A stretch of 40,491 nucleotides of DNA. Source: a bacterium (GTDB taxonomy: Bacteria; Patescibacteriota; Minisyncoccia; Moranbacterales; UBA2206). Shown here one piece after another: positions 8,159 to 16,965 of the stretch. The notes beneath the pieces were generated by a model that did no database searches, was not told where the DNA came from, and was given only the letters and a program-made list of their open reading frames with translations. The first letter of the stretch is position 1, and every line of letters begins with the position of its first letter. The translations under genes were made by a program, and so were the position numbers. Location of the stretch: NCBI GenBank assembly GCA_021777675.1, contig JAJYDG010000007.1, positions 1-40,491 of the forward strand, given 5' to 3'.

Positions 8159-9889
8159 CTACGCCAACCTTAAATCAATTAATTTTAATTGGATTTTTTT
8201 GGAGCCATTCCATTCATCTTGCGCAAGATTAAACGCAATATCGACAATATCACCTTTTTTCAGGTAAGCAAATTCTTCACCTAATTTAAACCCGATCGCA
8301 TCAAAAACCTTATCATCACCTTTTGGCGATTTCAGCATTAATTTTAAGTGTTTATTTCCATTTCCCACTGTTCGCATATCGACAATTTGCATTTTTCTCA
8401 GCAAGAAAACAGGTTCTTTGTTTCCCATTCCAAATGGCTCCATTTTTTTAAGCTGTTCTAGAAAATTCCAATCAATTTGTTTTGCATAAATTTCCAAATC
8501 AATCGCAATCCTTGGAACTATTTCTTTATTTTTCATTTCCGCTTCAATAAGTTTCGTCATTTTTTCACAAAAAGGCAAGACATTTTCTCGCGCAAGGCTT
8601 ACGCCAGATGCTTGAGAATGTCCACCGAATTTTGAAAGCAACTCGGAACAAGATTCGATTTTTTCAATAATATTCACCTCCGGAATACTGCGCAATGAAC
8701 CGACGAATACCGTTTCCTGCTCTTGAAAAACAACTATCGGTTTTCCGAATTTTTCTGCAACCTTTCCCGCAACAAGCCCTAAGATTCCTACCGGCCAGTG
8801 CGAACTTGAAACAAAAATAAAGTGCTTGTCGGAAAAATCACGCACTGCAATTGTCTCAATTTCTTTCATAATTTCCGTGGTAATTTTTTGCCTTTCTTGA
8901 TTTTTCTTTTCCACATCAAGCGCCATCATTCTTGCATTAATTTGATTTTTTTCCATAATCAATTTATACGAAACACTGGCATGATCCATTCTTCCCGCCG
9001 CATTGATTCTTGGCGCAATTTGAAAAGAAATTTTTTGCGTATCAGGAAAATTATCTTCTGAAATTTCTATTTTTCCAACTTTAAACATTTCTTGCAAACC
9101 GATTCGTCGAGTTTTAGACAAAACTACCAAGCCATATTTAACTAAAATCCTATTTTCTCCCAAAAGCTGAACGCAATCGGCAACCGTTCCAATTGCCACC
9201 AAATCCAACAGCCATTTTAGTTGATCACTTTTTTCCGGCAATATTTTTCGATATAAATTCTGCGCCAGCTTAAACGCCACTCCCACGCCGGCTAAATCGG
9301 AAAAGGTGAAACCGGAATTTTCCAAGTGCGGATCAATTACCGCAACAGCGCTAGGAATGATTTCCGGAATATGATGATGATCAGTAATTATTACATCCAT
9401 TCCCATTTTTTTTGCCAATTCCACCTCCAAAACATTAGTAATTCCCGAATCAACCGTAATAATCAAATTAACACCATCGTTTGCCAAAAATTCAAGCGCT
9501 TTTTTGTTCATGCCATAACCTTCCAGCTGACGATCAGGAATATAATAAGTCAAATTAGAAAAACCCAAACTAGACAACGCTTCAAAAAGTAAAGCCGTTG
9601 CTGTTACGCCGTCTGCATCATAATCTCCAAAAATCGCAATGCGTTCCTTCTTGCTTTTCGCCAATAAAATCCGCTCTACTGCTTCCGACATACCGGAAAT
9701 ATTTTCTATTCCCGATATTTTTTCATAAGTGGCGTCAAAAAACAATTCTCGCTCTTTTGCGGTGCAAACTCCTCGACTAGAAAGTAGCTCTAAAACAACA
9801 AAACCATATTTTTCCAAAGCGGCTTGATCATAATCATTATTCTTTTTTTCCCTTAGCTCCCATTTTTTCAACATCCGTTTTTTATTCAT
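8159..9889 (-). CDS. recJ: Single-stranded-DNA exonuclease RecJ
   Basis: RecJ is a 5'-3' single-strand DNA exonuclease used in recombination and mismatch or base-excision repair. The DHH phosphoesterase motifs are visible: IFGDYDADGVTATALL, ITVDSGITN and VIITDHHHIPE. A DHHA1 domain follows (FGGHSQASGVSL), then a C-terminal OB-fold region with WNGSKKIQLKLIDLRLA. At 576 residues it matches typical RecJ. The ATG at 9889 overlaps the end of the upstream receiver-domain gene by 8 bases, suggesting translational coupling. A second ATG at 9874 would remove the overlap and cannot be excluded. No Shine-Dalgarno sequence is present. Confidence 0.95.
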   Translation of the reverse strand: MNKKRMLKKWELREKKNNDYDQAALEKYGFVVLELLSSRGVCTAKERELFFDATYEKISGIENISGMSEAVERILLAKSKKERIAIFGDYDADGVTATALLFEALSSLGFSNLTYYIPDRQLEGYGMNKKALEFLANDGVNLIITVDSGITNVLEVELAKKMGMDVIITDHHHIPEIIPSAVAVIDPHLENSGFTFSDLAGVGVAFKLAQNLYRKILPEKSDQLKWLLDLVAIGTVADCVQLLGENRILVKYGLVVLSKTRRIGLQEMFKVGKIEISEDNFPDTQKISFQIAPRINAAGRMDHASVSYKLIMEKNQINARMMALDVEKKNQERQKITTEIMKEIETIAVRDFSDKHFIFVSSSHWPVGILGLVAGKVAEKFGKPIVVFQEQETVFVGSLRSIPEVNIIEKIESCSELLSKFGGHSQASGVSLARENVLPFCEKMTKLIEAEMKNKEIVPRIAIDLEIYAKQIDWNFLEQLKKMEPFGMGNKEPVFLLRKMQIVDMRTVGNGNKHLKLMLKSPKGDDKVFDAIGFKLGEEFAYLKKGDIVDIAFNLAQDEWNGSKKIQLKLIDLRLA

Positions 9890-10445
9890 TGCACTTGGGG
9901 CAAATTATTCTTGCTTCAAACTCTCTTTTTTCTAAATTCGTCACCCTTAAAACTAAAATTATTTCCTCATTGCATTTTGGACAAGTGAGACCGTCACTCA
10001 AATTTAAGTCGCTATTAAAACGAAAAGCGTCAAGCTCAATTTTATTGAGCTTCAAACGATATTCCGAAGCATTAAATAGCGCATTTACCCGAGAAACAAC
10101 TTCTCTGGGACTAATCATTCCCACCACAAAAAAATTTTTTATTCCCATTTTAATCGCTTTTTCACGATCTTCCTCGCGCCCCATATGCGAGGACATCACA
10201 ATGGGAATCTCTCTTGTGGCCACATTCTTTCTCAAATTTTCTATTAAGCCAAAACCATCCATTCTTGGCATAATGATGCCGGTGAAAATAACATCGGGAA
10301 TGTTTTTTGTCGCACTATCAATTCCTTCAATACCATCAACAGCTTCGATAACTTCATAGTTTTCATTTTTAAAAACATCTACATATAGGCTTCTGATATT
10401 TTCATCATCATCAACAATCAAAATTTTACGCTTTTTGTTCTCCAT
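9882..10445 (-). CDS. Degenerate response-regulator receiver protein with C-terminal zinc ribbon
   Basis: This 187-residue protein opens with a receiver fold. KILIVDDDEN gives the acidic pocket at residues 12-14, and IIMPRMDGFG follows strand 3. The phosphorylated Asp expected in the FTDIIMP context is Gly (FTGIIMP, residue 56, codon GGC). The conserved Lys-Pro of strand 5 is replaced by VVG before MISPREV. The Ser/Thr switch position keeps Ser (VMSSH). It is therefore unlikely to be controlled by phosphorylation at that site. The C-terminal part holds two CPKC pairs (LTCPKCNEE and IICPKCNE) that look like a zinc ribbon. It lies between the acyl-CoA synthetase and recJ and overlaps recJ. No histidine kinase is nearby. 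The role is unknown; protein or nucleic-acid binding is possible. Confidence 0.85.
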   Translation of the reverse strand: MENKKRKILIVDDDENIRSLYVDVFKNENYEVIEAVDGIEGIDSATKNIPDVIFTGIIMPRMDGFGLIENLRKNVATREIPIVMSSHMGREEDREKAIKMGIKNFFVVGMISPREVVSRVNALFNASEYRLKLNKIELDAFRFNSDLNLSDGLTCPKCNEEIILVLRVTNLEKREFEARIICPKCNE

Positions 10446-10455
10446 TGTTTTTTTA

Positions 10456-12519
10456 TTAAATAATTATTTTTACATCTATTGCCACCGGCTTCTTCCCGTT
10501 ATTATAAACTAAAAGAGGATTGATATCAAATTCAAAAATTCCCTCCGCTTCATTTGAAAACTCGCCCAAGGCTAAAATAATCCGTGCAATATCGTCCAAT
10601 CCATAGGATTTTTGTCCTCTTGTTCCATTGAATAAAAATCCCAATTTTCCCGTTTGCAAAACAGTCTTAATTTCTTCACCTGAAAAAGGTGGTATAAAGA
10701 TTTCAGCAACCTTAAACACTTCTGCATAAATTCCTCCCAAACCGCAAAGAATCGTTGTGCCAAAAGAGGCATCTTTTTTAATTCCTAAAATCAATTCCAC
10801 ATCGCGCTCAAGCATTGTTTGAATGATTAGTTTTGCGCCGGGAAAGTTAGTTCTCATTTTATTGAAAGCCATTTCTAATTCCATTTGATTTTGAATATTT
10901 AAAATCAATCCTTGTTTGTCGGTTTTATGCAAAACAGCATCACTATCAACTTTAATCACAACAGGGAAAATATCAATAATCGGCAAACTGCTCGTGGCTT
11001 CCAGTTCCAATGTTTTCACTGTTTCAATTCCATATAAATCCATAATTCTTTGGCTCTCGGAGAAATAGAGCGCTTTTCGTTTTTCTTTTTTAGCTTTTTC
11101 AATAATCAAGCTAACAGTTTTTTGTCTTTGAAAGTTCACCGTTTGTGTTATGTTTTCCAAAGCATTTTTTTTGAATATACTCCAAGCATAATAATCATCA
11201 AGCATTTTGACGGCTTTTTCCGGAAAAGTGAAATTAAACACACCATTGCCTTGCAACTCTTTCACGCCATCTTTGATTTTTTCTCCTCCGATAAATACTG
11301 TTATGATTGTTTTTTTGCTTTTCTGTTTAAAATCGGCAATCACTTTTGCAATTTTCTCCACTGGCGTTTGATCTTGAGGAGTCAAAACGCAAATAACCGA
11401 ACCGATTTCCAAGTCATCTTCAATTATATCCAACACCTCTCTATAACGATCTTCTTTTGCATCACCCAAAAGATCTATTGGATTTTCAACAGAAGATTCT
11501 TCCGGTAAAATTTTACGCAATTGCGTTTTTATTTGATCACTTAAATCAGCTAATATCATTTTTTTATCCGAAAAAGCATCCGCAGTAAGCACTCCGGGAC
11601 CGCCGGCGTTGGTAATAATTGCAACCTTTTCATTTTGGGGAAAATTATTTTGAGAAATAAAAGAAATTAAATTAAAAAAATCCTCTAAATTGCGCGCTCG
11701 CAAAATACCACTCTTTCTAAAAGCCACATCCATAATCATATCACTGCCGGCAATTGCTCCCGTGTGTGACGAAATTGCTTTTTGCGATCGCTCAGTTTTT
11801 CCGGCTTTCAAAACAATAATCGGCTTTACTCGAGAAACTCGGCTTGCTATTTGCAAAAAATTTTCTCCGTTTTTTATTCCTTCCAAATACATCCCCACAA
11901 CTTTTGTATTAGAGTCCTTTTCCAAATACTCCAAGATTTCCGTTTCTGTGATTTGCATTTTATTTCCAATTGAAATAATATTGGAAAAACTCAAAGCTCT
12001 TTGTTTGGCCAAATCAACCAAGGCCACAGCCAAAGCGCCGGATTGACTGATAAAAGAAATGCTACCGGAATTTGGCATATTGGAAGCAAAGGAAGCGTTT
12101 AATTTTATTTCCGGAGCGATAAAACCCAAGCAATTCGGTCCTAAAATATGCAAGGCATTTTCTTTTGCCAAATCTAAAAGCACTTGCTCGCGCGCTTTGC
12201 CTTCTTCATTCACTTCCGAAAAACCGGCTGAAATAATTGCATAATTCTTAATTTTTTTTGCATTAGCTTGTATTTCCGAAACAACAAATTTTGCCGGAAT
12301 GGCAACAATCGCCAAATCGACTTCATCGTCTATATCCTTCAAATTTCGATAGCAACGTTGATCAAAAATCCGATCATATTTCGGATTTACCAAATATACT
12401 TTTCCCGCATAGCCTAATTGCAAAATATTTTTAGCAATTACATTGCCGACTTTTCCATCTTCAGGAGATGCACCAACAATCGCAATTGATTGCGGGTTAA
12501 ATAATTTTTTCAAATTCAT
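10456..12519 (-). CDS. Acetate/acyl-CoA ligase (ADP-forming), fused alpha-beta subunits
   Basis: The family converts acyl-CoA + ADP + Pi to acid + CoA + ATP, giving substrate-level ATP in fermenters. Domains in order are an N-terminal CoA-binding Rossmann domain (SIAIVGASPEDGKVGNVI), two succinyl-CoA-ligase-like domains, and a C-terminal ATP-grasp domain from about residue 450 (ALYFSESQRIMDLYGIETVKT, VVIKVDSDAVLHKTDKQG). The phosphorylated His is visible in KAISSHTGAIAGSD. At 687 residues it matches single-chain alpha-beta Acd enzymes. It lacks the C-terminal GNAT domain of the related protein acetyltransferase Pat. The acid substrate cannot be told from sequence. The degenerate receiver gene begins 10 bases downstream. 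Confidence 0.9.
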   Translation of the reverse strand: MNLKKLFNPQSIAIVGASPEDGKVGNVIAKNILQLGYAGKVYLVNPKYDRIFDQRCYRNLKDIDDEVDLAIVAIPAKFVVSEIQANAKKIKNYAIISAGFSEVNEEGKAREQVLLDLAKENALHILGPNCLGFIAPEIKLNASFASNMPNSGSISFISQSGALAVALVDLAKQRALSFSNIISIGNKMQITETEILEYLEKDSNTKVVGMYLEGIKNGENFLQIASRVSRVKPIIVLKAGKTERSQKAISSHTGAIAGSDMIMDVAFRKSGILRARNLEDFFNLISFISQNNFPQNEKVAIITNAGGPGVLTADAFSDKKMILADLSDQIKTQLRKILPEESSVENPIDLLGDAKEDRYREVLDIIEDDLEIGSVICVLTPQDQTPVEKIAKVIADFKQKSKKTIITVFIGGEKIKDGVKELQGNGVFNFTFPEKAVKMLDDYYAWSIFKKNALENITQTVNFQRQKTVSLIIEKAKKEKRKALYFSESQRIMDLYGIETVKTLELEATSSLPIIDIFPVVIKVDSDAVLHKTDKQGLILNIQNQMELEMAFNKMRTNFPGAKLIIQTMLERDVELILGIKKDASFGTTILCGLGGIYAEVFKVAEIFIPPFSGEEIKTVLQTGKLGFLFNGTRGQKSYGLDDIARIILALGEFSNEAEGIFEFDINPLLVYNNGKKPVAIDVKIII

Positions 12520-12586
12520 AATGATTTGGTTTTAAAATTTTTATCTCATTTCTTATTTAATGTTATATCAAAAAAGCTAAAGAAGC

Positions 12587-12617
12587 AAAAAAAAACGAGC
12601 ACGTAGCCCGTTTTTTG
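12587..12617 (-). terminator. Rho-independent terminator after rpsI
   Basis: Read on the minus strand, ACGGGC-TACGT-GCTCGT forms a stem with one G-U pair and is followed by a long T run. A run of A on the 5' side makes it work in both directions. It closes the ribosomal operon about 30 bases after rpsI. Confidence 0.85.
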
Positions 12618-12647
12618 TAAAAATACGAAGTTAAAACAAATACACTT

Positions 12648-13100
12648 CTAGCGCTTCGCCCACTGAGGGGCGCGACGAGCTTTTTTAAGACCGGCCTTCT
12701 TTCTTTCAACAATTCTAGAATCGCGCGTCAAGAAACCGCAATCCCGCAAAGTTTTTCTCAAACCTTCATCAAATTCAATCAGGGCACGCGAGATTCCCAA
12801 TCTGATTGCTTCAGCTTGCGCATTAATCCCCCCACCGGAAACTTTTACCGTTACACTAAATTTATCGTTCTGTCCAGTTAGAATAAAGGGCGATTTTACT
12901 ACTTCAAAAAAACGTTCCACAGAAAAAAAATCACTACTTTTTTTATCATTGATCAACATCTCGACCGGTTTTTTTGCTGGATAAATTCGCACCTGAGCAA
13001 CCGCTGTTTTTCTTTTCCCAACGGCATAAAAATATTTCTCTTTTTTTTCTTCTTTTTCCGCAATCACTTCACTTTCACTTGTTACTTGTTTTTTTTCCAT
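12648..13100 (-). CDS. rpsI: 30S ribosomal protein S9
   Basis: S9 lies in the 30S head, and its C-terminal tail reaches the P-site tRNA. The core motifs are clear: YAVGKRKTAVAQVRIYP, VKVSGGGINAQAEAIRLGISRAL and TRDSRIVERKKAGLKKARRAPQWAKR. The tail ends in the conserved basic Lys-Arg. At 150 residues it is about 20 longer than E. coli S9, because of a Lys/Glu-rich N-terminal extension (EKKQVTSESEVIAEKEEKKE). It is the last gene of the operon, 8 bases after rplM, the usual rplM-rpsI pair. Confidence 0.97.
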   Translation of the reverse strand: MEKKQVTSESEVIAEKEEKKEKYFYAVGKRKTAVAQVRIYPAKKPVEMLINDKKSSDFFSVERFFEVVKSPFILTGQNDKFSVTVKVSGGGINAQAEAIRLGISRALIEFDEGLRKTLRDCGFLTRDSRIVERKKAGLKKARRAPQWAKR

Positions 13101-13108
13101 ATTAAACT

Positions 13109-13501
13109 TTAGTTACTTGTTCCATTTATTACATGTTTATGCTCACCATCAATATAAATAAGCAATCTTTTCATCATTTTATCACGTAGTTTATTTTTGC
13201 AGAGCATTCCATAAACAGCGTCCCTGATCACCTTACGCGAGTCTTTTTCCATTTGCTCTTTTAATTTTGTTGCTGAGATTCCTCCCGGATAACCGGAAAA
13301 ACGATAATAGACTTTTTTATTTCCCTTTCCATGAGCAATAGAAATGTTATCAGAATTTGTCACCACCACAAAATCGCCTCCGTCGACATTTGGAGCAAAA
13401 TCAACTTTGTTTTTTCCCCGCAAAATCCTGGCGATTTCTGTTGCCATTCTTCCGGGAGTTTTATCTGTCGCATCAAAAAGATGATATTTTCTAACAATCA
13501 T
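13109..13501 (-). CDS. rplM: 50S ribosomal protein L13
   Basis: L13 is an early-assembly 50S protein that binds 23S rRNA. The family signature is visible: HLFDATDKTPGRMATEIARIL, GDFVVVTNSDNI, YYRFSGYPGG and AVYGMLCKNKLRDKMMKRL. At 130 residues it is slightly shorter than E. coli L13 (142) but complete. It begins 4 bases after the rplQ stop and is followed by rpsI 8 bases on, so the three are probably co-translated. The ATG is preceded only by an A/T-rich sequence. Confidence 0.97.
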   Translation of the reverse strand: MIVRKYHLFDATDKTPGRMATEIARILRGKNKVDFAPNVDGGDFVVVTNSDNISIAHGKGNKKVYYRFSGYPGGISATKLKEQMEKDSRKVIRDAVYGMLCKNKLRDKMMKRLLIYIDGEHKHVINGTSN

Positions 13502-13505
13502 ATGT

Positions 13506-13871
13506 TTAATCTACAAATTCAATAATAGCCAGTCGTGCACTATCGCTTTTGCGAGTGGCCAATTTAATTATTCTAGTATATCCACTATTTCTCTTGGAAA
13601 ATTTATCGGAAAAATCACCCATTAATTTTTGAGTAGCCATTCCGGGAATATATTTTCTAAGATCACGAATAGTATTCATTTTAGATAGGGCCTTTTTGCC
13701 TTTTTTGGCCTTGTTTACAAGCCTATCGATTCTATTTTTCAATTCCTTAGCCTTAGCTTCCGTTGTTTCAATTTTTTCTTGCATAATCAAACTTCCAAGC
13801 ATTGTTCGAAATAACGCTTTGCGCTGATCAGCCTCTCTGCCAAATTCTCTAACTTTATTTTGATGACGCAT
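13506..13871 (-). CDS. rplQ: 50S ribosomal protein L17
   Basis: L17 sits near the exit of the peptide tunnel. It opens with MRHQNKVREFGREADQRKALFRTMLGSLIM, the family signature, and carries TRIIKLATRKSDSARLAIIEFV at the end. At 121 residues the length is normal. It follows rpoA by 11 bases, the conserved rpoA-rplQ order. Nothing is unusual except the missing Shine-Dalgarno sequence. Confidence 0.97.
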   Translation of the reverse strand: MRHQNKVREFGREADQRKALFRTMLGSLIMQEKIETTEAKAKELKNRIDRLVNKAKKGKKALSKMNTIRDLRKYIPGMATQKLMGDFSDKFSKRNSGYTRIIKLATRKSDSARLAIIEFVD

Positions 13872-13882
13872 ACTCTTTTAAA

Positions 13883-14878
13883 TTAATTCTCTTTTTTTAG
13901 ATTTATTCCAAAATCGCCAATGGCTTTCTTGATTTCCTTGATTCCTTTTTCACCCATGCCATCAAGTTCGCCAATCTGAACCTCTGTTAAATTCATAATA
14001 TCTTCAATGTTTGCTACATTATTCTTCTCTAAAACATTTAATGTTCTGGTAGAAAGTCCTTTCAGGTCAATTACCGCTGTTTTGGCGGCATCATCGTTTT
14101 CAATTTCACCACTATTTTTGTTATTATCTGATTTTTCTACTTCCATAGCCACGAGCCCTCCAACAAGACCGATTTCTTCCATTTGAGAAATTTGCTCAAC
14201 CTCGGAAAGCACAGAAAATTGATTTATTAAAATTTCCACCGCCTTATCGAAAGCTTCTTTAGGAGAAATTGATCCGTCCGTTACAATTTCAAATTTTATT
14301 CTTTCAAAATCAGTGCGCTTTCCTACTCGCACATTTTCAACAACATAATTAACTCGACGAATCGGGGTAAAAATTGCATCTAATGCGATTACGCCTACTT
14401 CTTTCTTTTCTCTTGTCTGTTGTTCTATTGGAACATAACCTATTCCATTTTCCACTTCCATTTCAATTTCAATTTCTCCCTTGGCATTTGTAATAGTTGC
14501 AATGTGCGCATCTTTGGAAACAACTTCAATATCAGATGAGCACTTAATCATTCCTGCAGTAATTGCCTTCTCTCCTTTAGCACTCAAGGTTACCGTAATC
14601 GGACCATCTTTAAAAGTTTTAAATCTTACTTGTTTCAAGTTTAAAATTATCTGAATAACATCTTCTAAGACACCAGGAATAGTCGAAAACTCATGTTTGA
14701 CCCCCTTAATTTTCACGGAAGTGATCGCCGAACCGGGCATAGACGATAAAAGCACTCGCCTTAATGCATTGCCAAGCGTCGTTCCGTAACCGGGATAGCA
14801 ACCCTCGATTTGAAACTTGCCATTTTTTCCATCATCGGAAATATATTTAGGTTTTTGAGGAAGTGTTATTGATTGCAT
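13883..14878 (-). CDS. rpoA: DNA-directed RNA polymerase subunit alpha
   Basis: The alpha dimer scaffolds RNA polymerase assembly and its C-terminal domain contacts DNA and activators. The N-terminal domain shows EGCYPGYGTTLGNALRRVLLSSMPGSAITSVKI and VNYVVENVRVGKRTDFE. The C-terminal domain from about residue 265 carries the helix-hairpin-helix pattern (LSTRTLNVLEKNNVANIEDI, LDGMGEKGIKEIKKAI). At 331 residues it is full length, with a polar linker before the CTD (SDNNKNSGEIENDD). It lies between rpsD and rplQ, as in most bacteria. Confidence 0.97.
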   Translation of the reverse strand: MQSITLPQKPKYISDDGKNGKFQIEGCYPGYGTTLGNALRRVLLSSMPGSAITSVKIKGVKHEFSTIPGVLEDVIQIILNLKQVRFKTFKDGPITVTLSAKGEKAITAGMIKCSSDIEVVSKDAHIATITNAKGEIEIEMEVENGIGYVPIEQQTREKKEVGVIALDAIFTPIRRVNYVVENVRVGKRTDFERIKFEIVTDGSISPKEAFDKAVEILINQFSVLSEVEQISQMEEIGLVGGLVAMEVEKSDNNKNSGEIENDDAAKTAVIDLKGLSTRTLNVLEKNNVANIEDIMNLTEVQIGELDGMGEKGIKEIKKAIGDFGINLKKEN

Positions 14879-14904
14879 TTGTTTAATTTATAATTTAATT
14901 AAAA

Positions 14905-15540
14905 TTATCGCGAATAGTATTCCACCACCACCTGCGCATCGACATTAATTCCGATATCTTCCTTAAGCGGTAAGCTAGTAACCGTTCCTTGCATCTTTTG
15001 AGCATCAAAAGTAACCCAAGCAGGAAAATCTTTTTTATTTTTAAGCCCGAGTTCAATATTTTTAAAATAATTTGATTCTTTTTTGCTATCTCTTATTCCG
15101 ATCACTTGCCCAATTTTAATTTCGCAAGAAGGAATAGTCATTTTTTTTCCATCAACGCTGATTAATCCATGGTTAACAAGTTGGCGGGCTTGCGCACGAG
15201 ATGAAGCAAAACCCATTCGATAAACCACATTATCCAGGCGCATTTCCAATCGCAATAAAAGCAGATCTCCCGTAACTCCCTTTTTATGCTTGACATCATC
15301 AAAATGTTTTCTGAATTGACGCTCCATTATGCCATAAATGCGTTTTATTTTCTGCTTTGCACTCAATTGAATACCATATTCACTGCGATTTCCGCGAGAC
15401 ATTTTCTTTCCATGAACTCCGGGGATATAAGCTCGCTTAATCATCGCGCACTTAGGCCCATTGCAACGATCACCTTTAAGAAAAAGCTTTTCCATCGCTC
15501 TTCGACATTTTCGACATTTTGCTTCTGTATCCCTAGCCAT
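14905..15540 (-). CDS. rpsD: 30S ribosomal protein S4 (zinc-binding form)
   Basis: S4 is a primary 16S rRNA binder that nucleates 30S assembly, and in E. coli it represses this operon. I chose the start MARDTEAKCRKCRRA at 15540 over the track start at 15552, because the extra MKEN is not family-like. The N-terminus has four Cys in a CxxC...CxxxxC pattern (CRKC and CNGPKC), the zinc-binding C+ form. The S4 domain is intact: RLDNVVYRMGFASSRAQARQLVNHGLISVDG. At 211 residues the length is normal. rpoA starts 26 bases downstream. Confidence 0.96.
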   Translation of the reverse strand: MARDTEAKCRKCRRAMEKLFLKGDRCNGPKCAMIKRAYIPGVHGKKMSRGNRSEYGIQLSAKQKIKRIYGIMERQFRKHFDDVKHKKGVTGDLLLLRLEMRLDNVVYRMGFASSRAQARQLVNHGLISVDGKKMTIPSCEIKIGQVIGIRDSKKESNYFKNIELGLKNKKDFPAWVTFDAQKMQGTVTSLPLKEDIGINVDAQVVVEYYSR

Positions 15541-15571
15541 ATTCTCTTTCAAATAAATAAATTAATAAAAA

Positions 15572-16027
15572 CTAAACACGCCTTGGTTTTTTTGCTCGGC
15601 AACCATTATGCGGAATTGGAGTTGTATCTTTAATCATCGTTATTTCAAAACCATTATTTGCCAATGCTCGGATTGAAGCTTCCCGCCCCGATCCAACTCC
15701 GCAAACAAAAACTTCCAACTCCTGAACTCCATATTTTTTTACTTTTTCGGAAACATTGGCAACTACTTGTGTTGCAGCATAAGGAGTTGCTTTTTTCGCT
15801 CCCTTGAATCCCAATAATCCGGAAGACGACCAGCCAAGCACCGCACCGGTTTGATCTGAAATATTGATGATTGTGTTATTATAAGAGCATTTTATTGTTG
15901 CCCTGCCTTTGGCAATTTGTCTTTTTGCTTTTTTGAATTTCTTTTTTTCCAAAGCAACAATTTCGGTATCAACCGTTTTTTTATCATCCAACTCCTGTTT
16001 ATTATTTTGTGTGATGTTATTCGTCAT
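15572..16027 (-). CDS. rpsK: 30S ribosomal protein S11
   Basis: S11 sits on the 30S platform. The core is canonical: GRATIKCSYNNTIINISDQTGAVLGWSSSGLLGFKGAKKATPYAA, then VCGVGSGREASIRAL and the C-terminal DTTPIPHNGCRAKKPRRV. At 151 residues it is about 20 longer than E. coli S11 because of a polar N-terminal extension (TQNNKQELDDKKTVDTE). It lies between rpsM and rpsD, as in the standard alpha operon. Confidence 0.97.
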   Translation of the reverse strand: MTNNITQNNKQELDDKKTVDTEIVALEKKKFKKAKRQIAKGRATIKCSYNNTIINISDQTGAVLGWSSSGLLGFKGAKKATPYAATQVVANVSEKVKKYGVQELEVFVCGVGSGREASIRALANNGFEITMIKDTTPIPHNGCRAKKPRRV

Positions 16028-16048
16028 AATATGCTTATACGATTAATT

Positions 16049-16435
16049 TTAAGTTTTTTCCGTCTTGACTCTTCCCGAACCCATCGTTCTGCGCACATTG
16101 CCTCTTACAGTACGATTATTTGTCTTTGTTCTTTGACCACGAACAGGAAGACCTTTTTGATGTCTTGTCCCTCTATAGCAACCAATTTCTTTCAGTCTTT
16201 TTATATTATCCCGCACTTCCAATTTCAAATCACCTTCAACTTTAACTTTTTTCTCCACAAAACTGCGAATATCGTTCTGTTCTTTTTCAGTCAAATCCTT
16301 AACCCTTTTATCCTTATCTATATTCAACTCGCTTAAAATATTATTAGCAACATTTTTTCCCACTCCATAGATATAAGTTAGGGAAATCTCCACTCTTTTA
16401 TTGTCAGGGATATTTACTCCGGCGATTCTTAACAT
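16049..16435 (-). CDS. rpsM: 30S ribosomal protein S13
   Basis: S13 forms bridges from the 30S head to the 50S subunit and contacts the P-site tRNA. It opens with [34 protein letters not shown], the family helix-two-turns-helix region. It ends with [28 protein letters not shown] and a basic tail. At 128 residues it is slightly longer than the usual 115-120. rpmJ ends 15 bases upstream. Confidence 0.97.
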   Translation of the reverse strand: MLRIAGVNIPDNKRVEISLTYIYGVGKNVANNILSELNIDKDKRVKDLTEKEQNDIRSFVEKKVKVEGDLKLEVRDNIKRLKEIGCYRGTRHQKGLPVRGQRTKTNNRTVRGNVRRTMGSGRVKTEKT

Positions 16436-16450
16436 ATTTTTTAATTTAAA

Positions 16451-16564
16451 TTAACCTTGTCTTTGTTTATGCTTCGGGTTAGAGCAAATCACGAAAAGCA
16501 CGCCCTTGCGCTTTACAGTCTTGCATTTATCACAAATTTTTTTAACTGATGCTCTCACTTTCAT
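16451..16564 (-). CDS. rpmJ: 50S ribosomal protein L36 (missed by the ORF track)
   Basis: Reading the minus strand from the ATG at 16564 gives a 37-residue frame, [20 protein letters not shown] then [17 protein letters not shown], ending in TAA. The Cys-Cys-Cys-His zinc pattern (CDKC, C, H) is the C+ form of L36. Its place between infA and rpsM is the standard bacterial order. The ORF track left it out because it is short. It starts 7 bases after the infA stop. Confidence 0.97.
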   Translation of the reverse strand: MKVRASVKKICDKCKTVKRKGVLFVICSNPKHKQRQG

Positions 16565-16571
16565 AAATTTT

Positions 16572-16793
16572 TTATTTAAGCCGTTGAACCACTCTTCCCT
16601 TGGTTAAATCATAGGGACTCATTTCAATTAAAACTCTATCCCCCGGAATTATACGAATATAATTAACACGCATCTTTCCCGAAATATATGCCAAAATTTC
16701 ATGTCCACTTGCCAGTTTAACTCTGAAAGTCGCGCTCGGCAAAAGCTCAGTAACTACACCTTCCAATTTAACGATCTCTTTGTCTTGTCCCAT
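16572..16793 (-). CDS. infA: Translation initiation factor IF-1
   Basis: IF-1 binds the 30S A site during initiation. This 73-residue single OB-fold protein has the family pattern: [47 protein letters not shown], then [16 protein letters not shown]. The length is normal. It is the first gene of the ribosomal unit; secY, adk and map, often found upstream, are not in this stretch. A TTGACA promoter about 170 bases upstream leaves a long leader. Confidence 0.97.
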   Translation of the reverse strand: MGQDKEIVKLEGVVTELLPSATFRVKLASGHEILAYISGKMRVNYIRIIPGDRVLIEMSPYDLTKGRVVQRLK

Positions 16794-16965
16794 AAATTAT
16801 TTTTATGCAAAATCTTTCGAAACAAAAAAATAGACGGATACCCAAGCGATACCCTCAAAAACAAAGTTTCCAGCGATCCGCTTAGAGCAGAAAATAATCC
16901 AAATTCGTGCGTTTAATCATTCCCTCTATTTGAATTCGATATTTAATTTTGCAATGTCTTTGACT

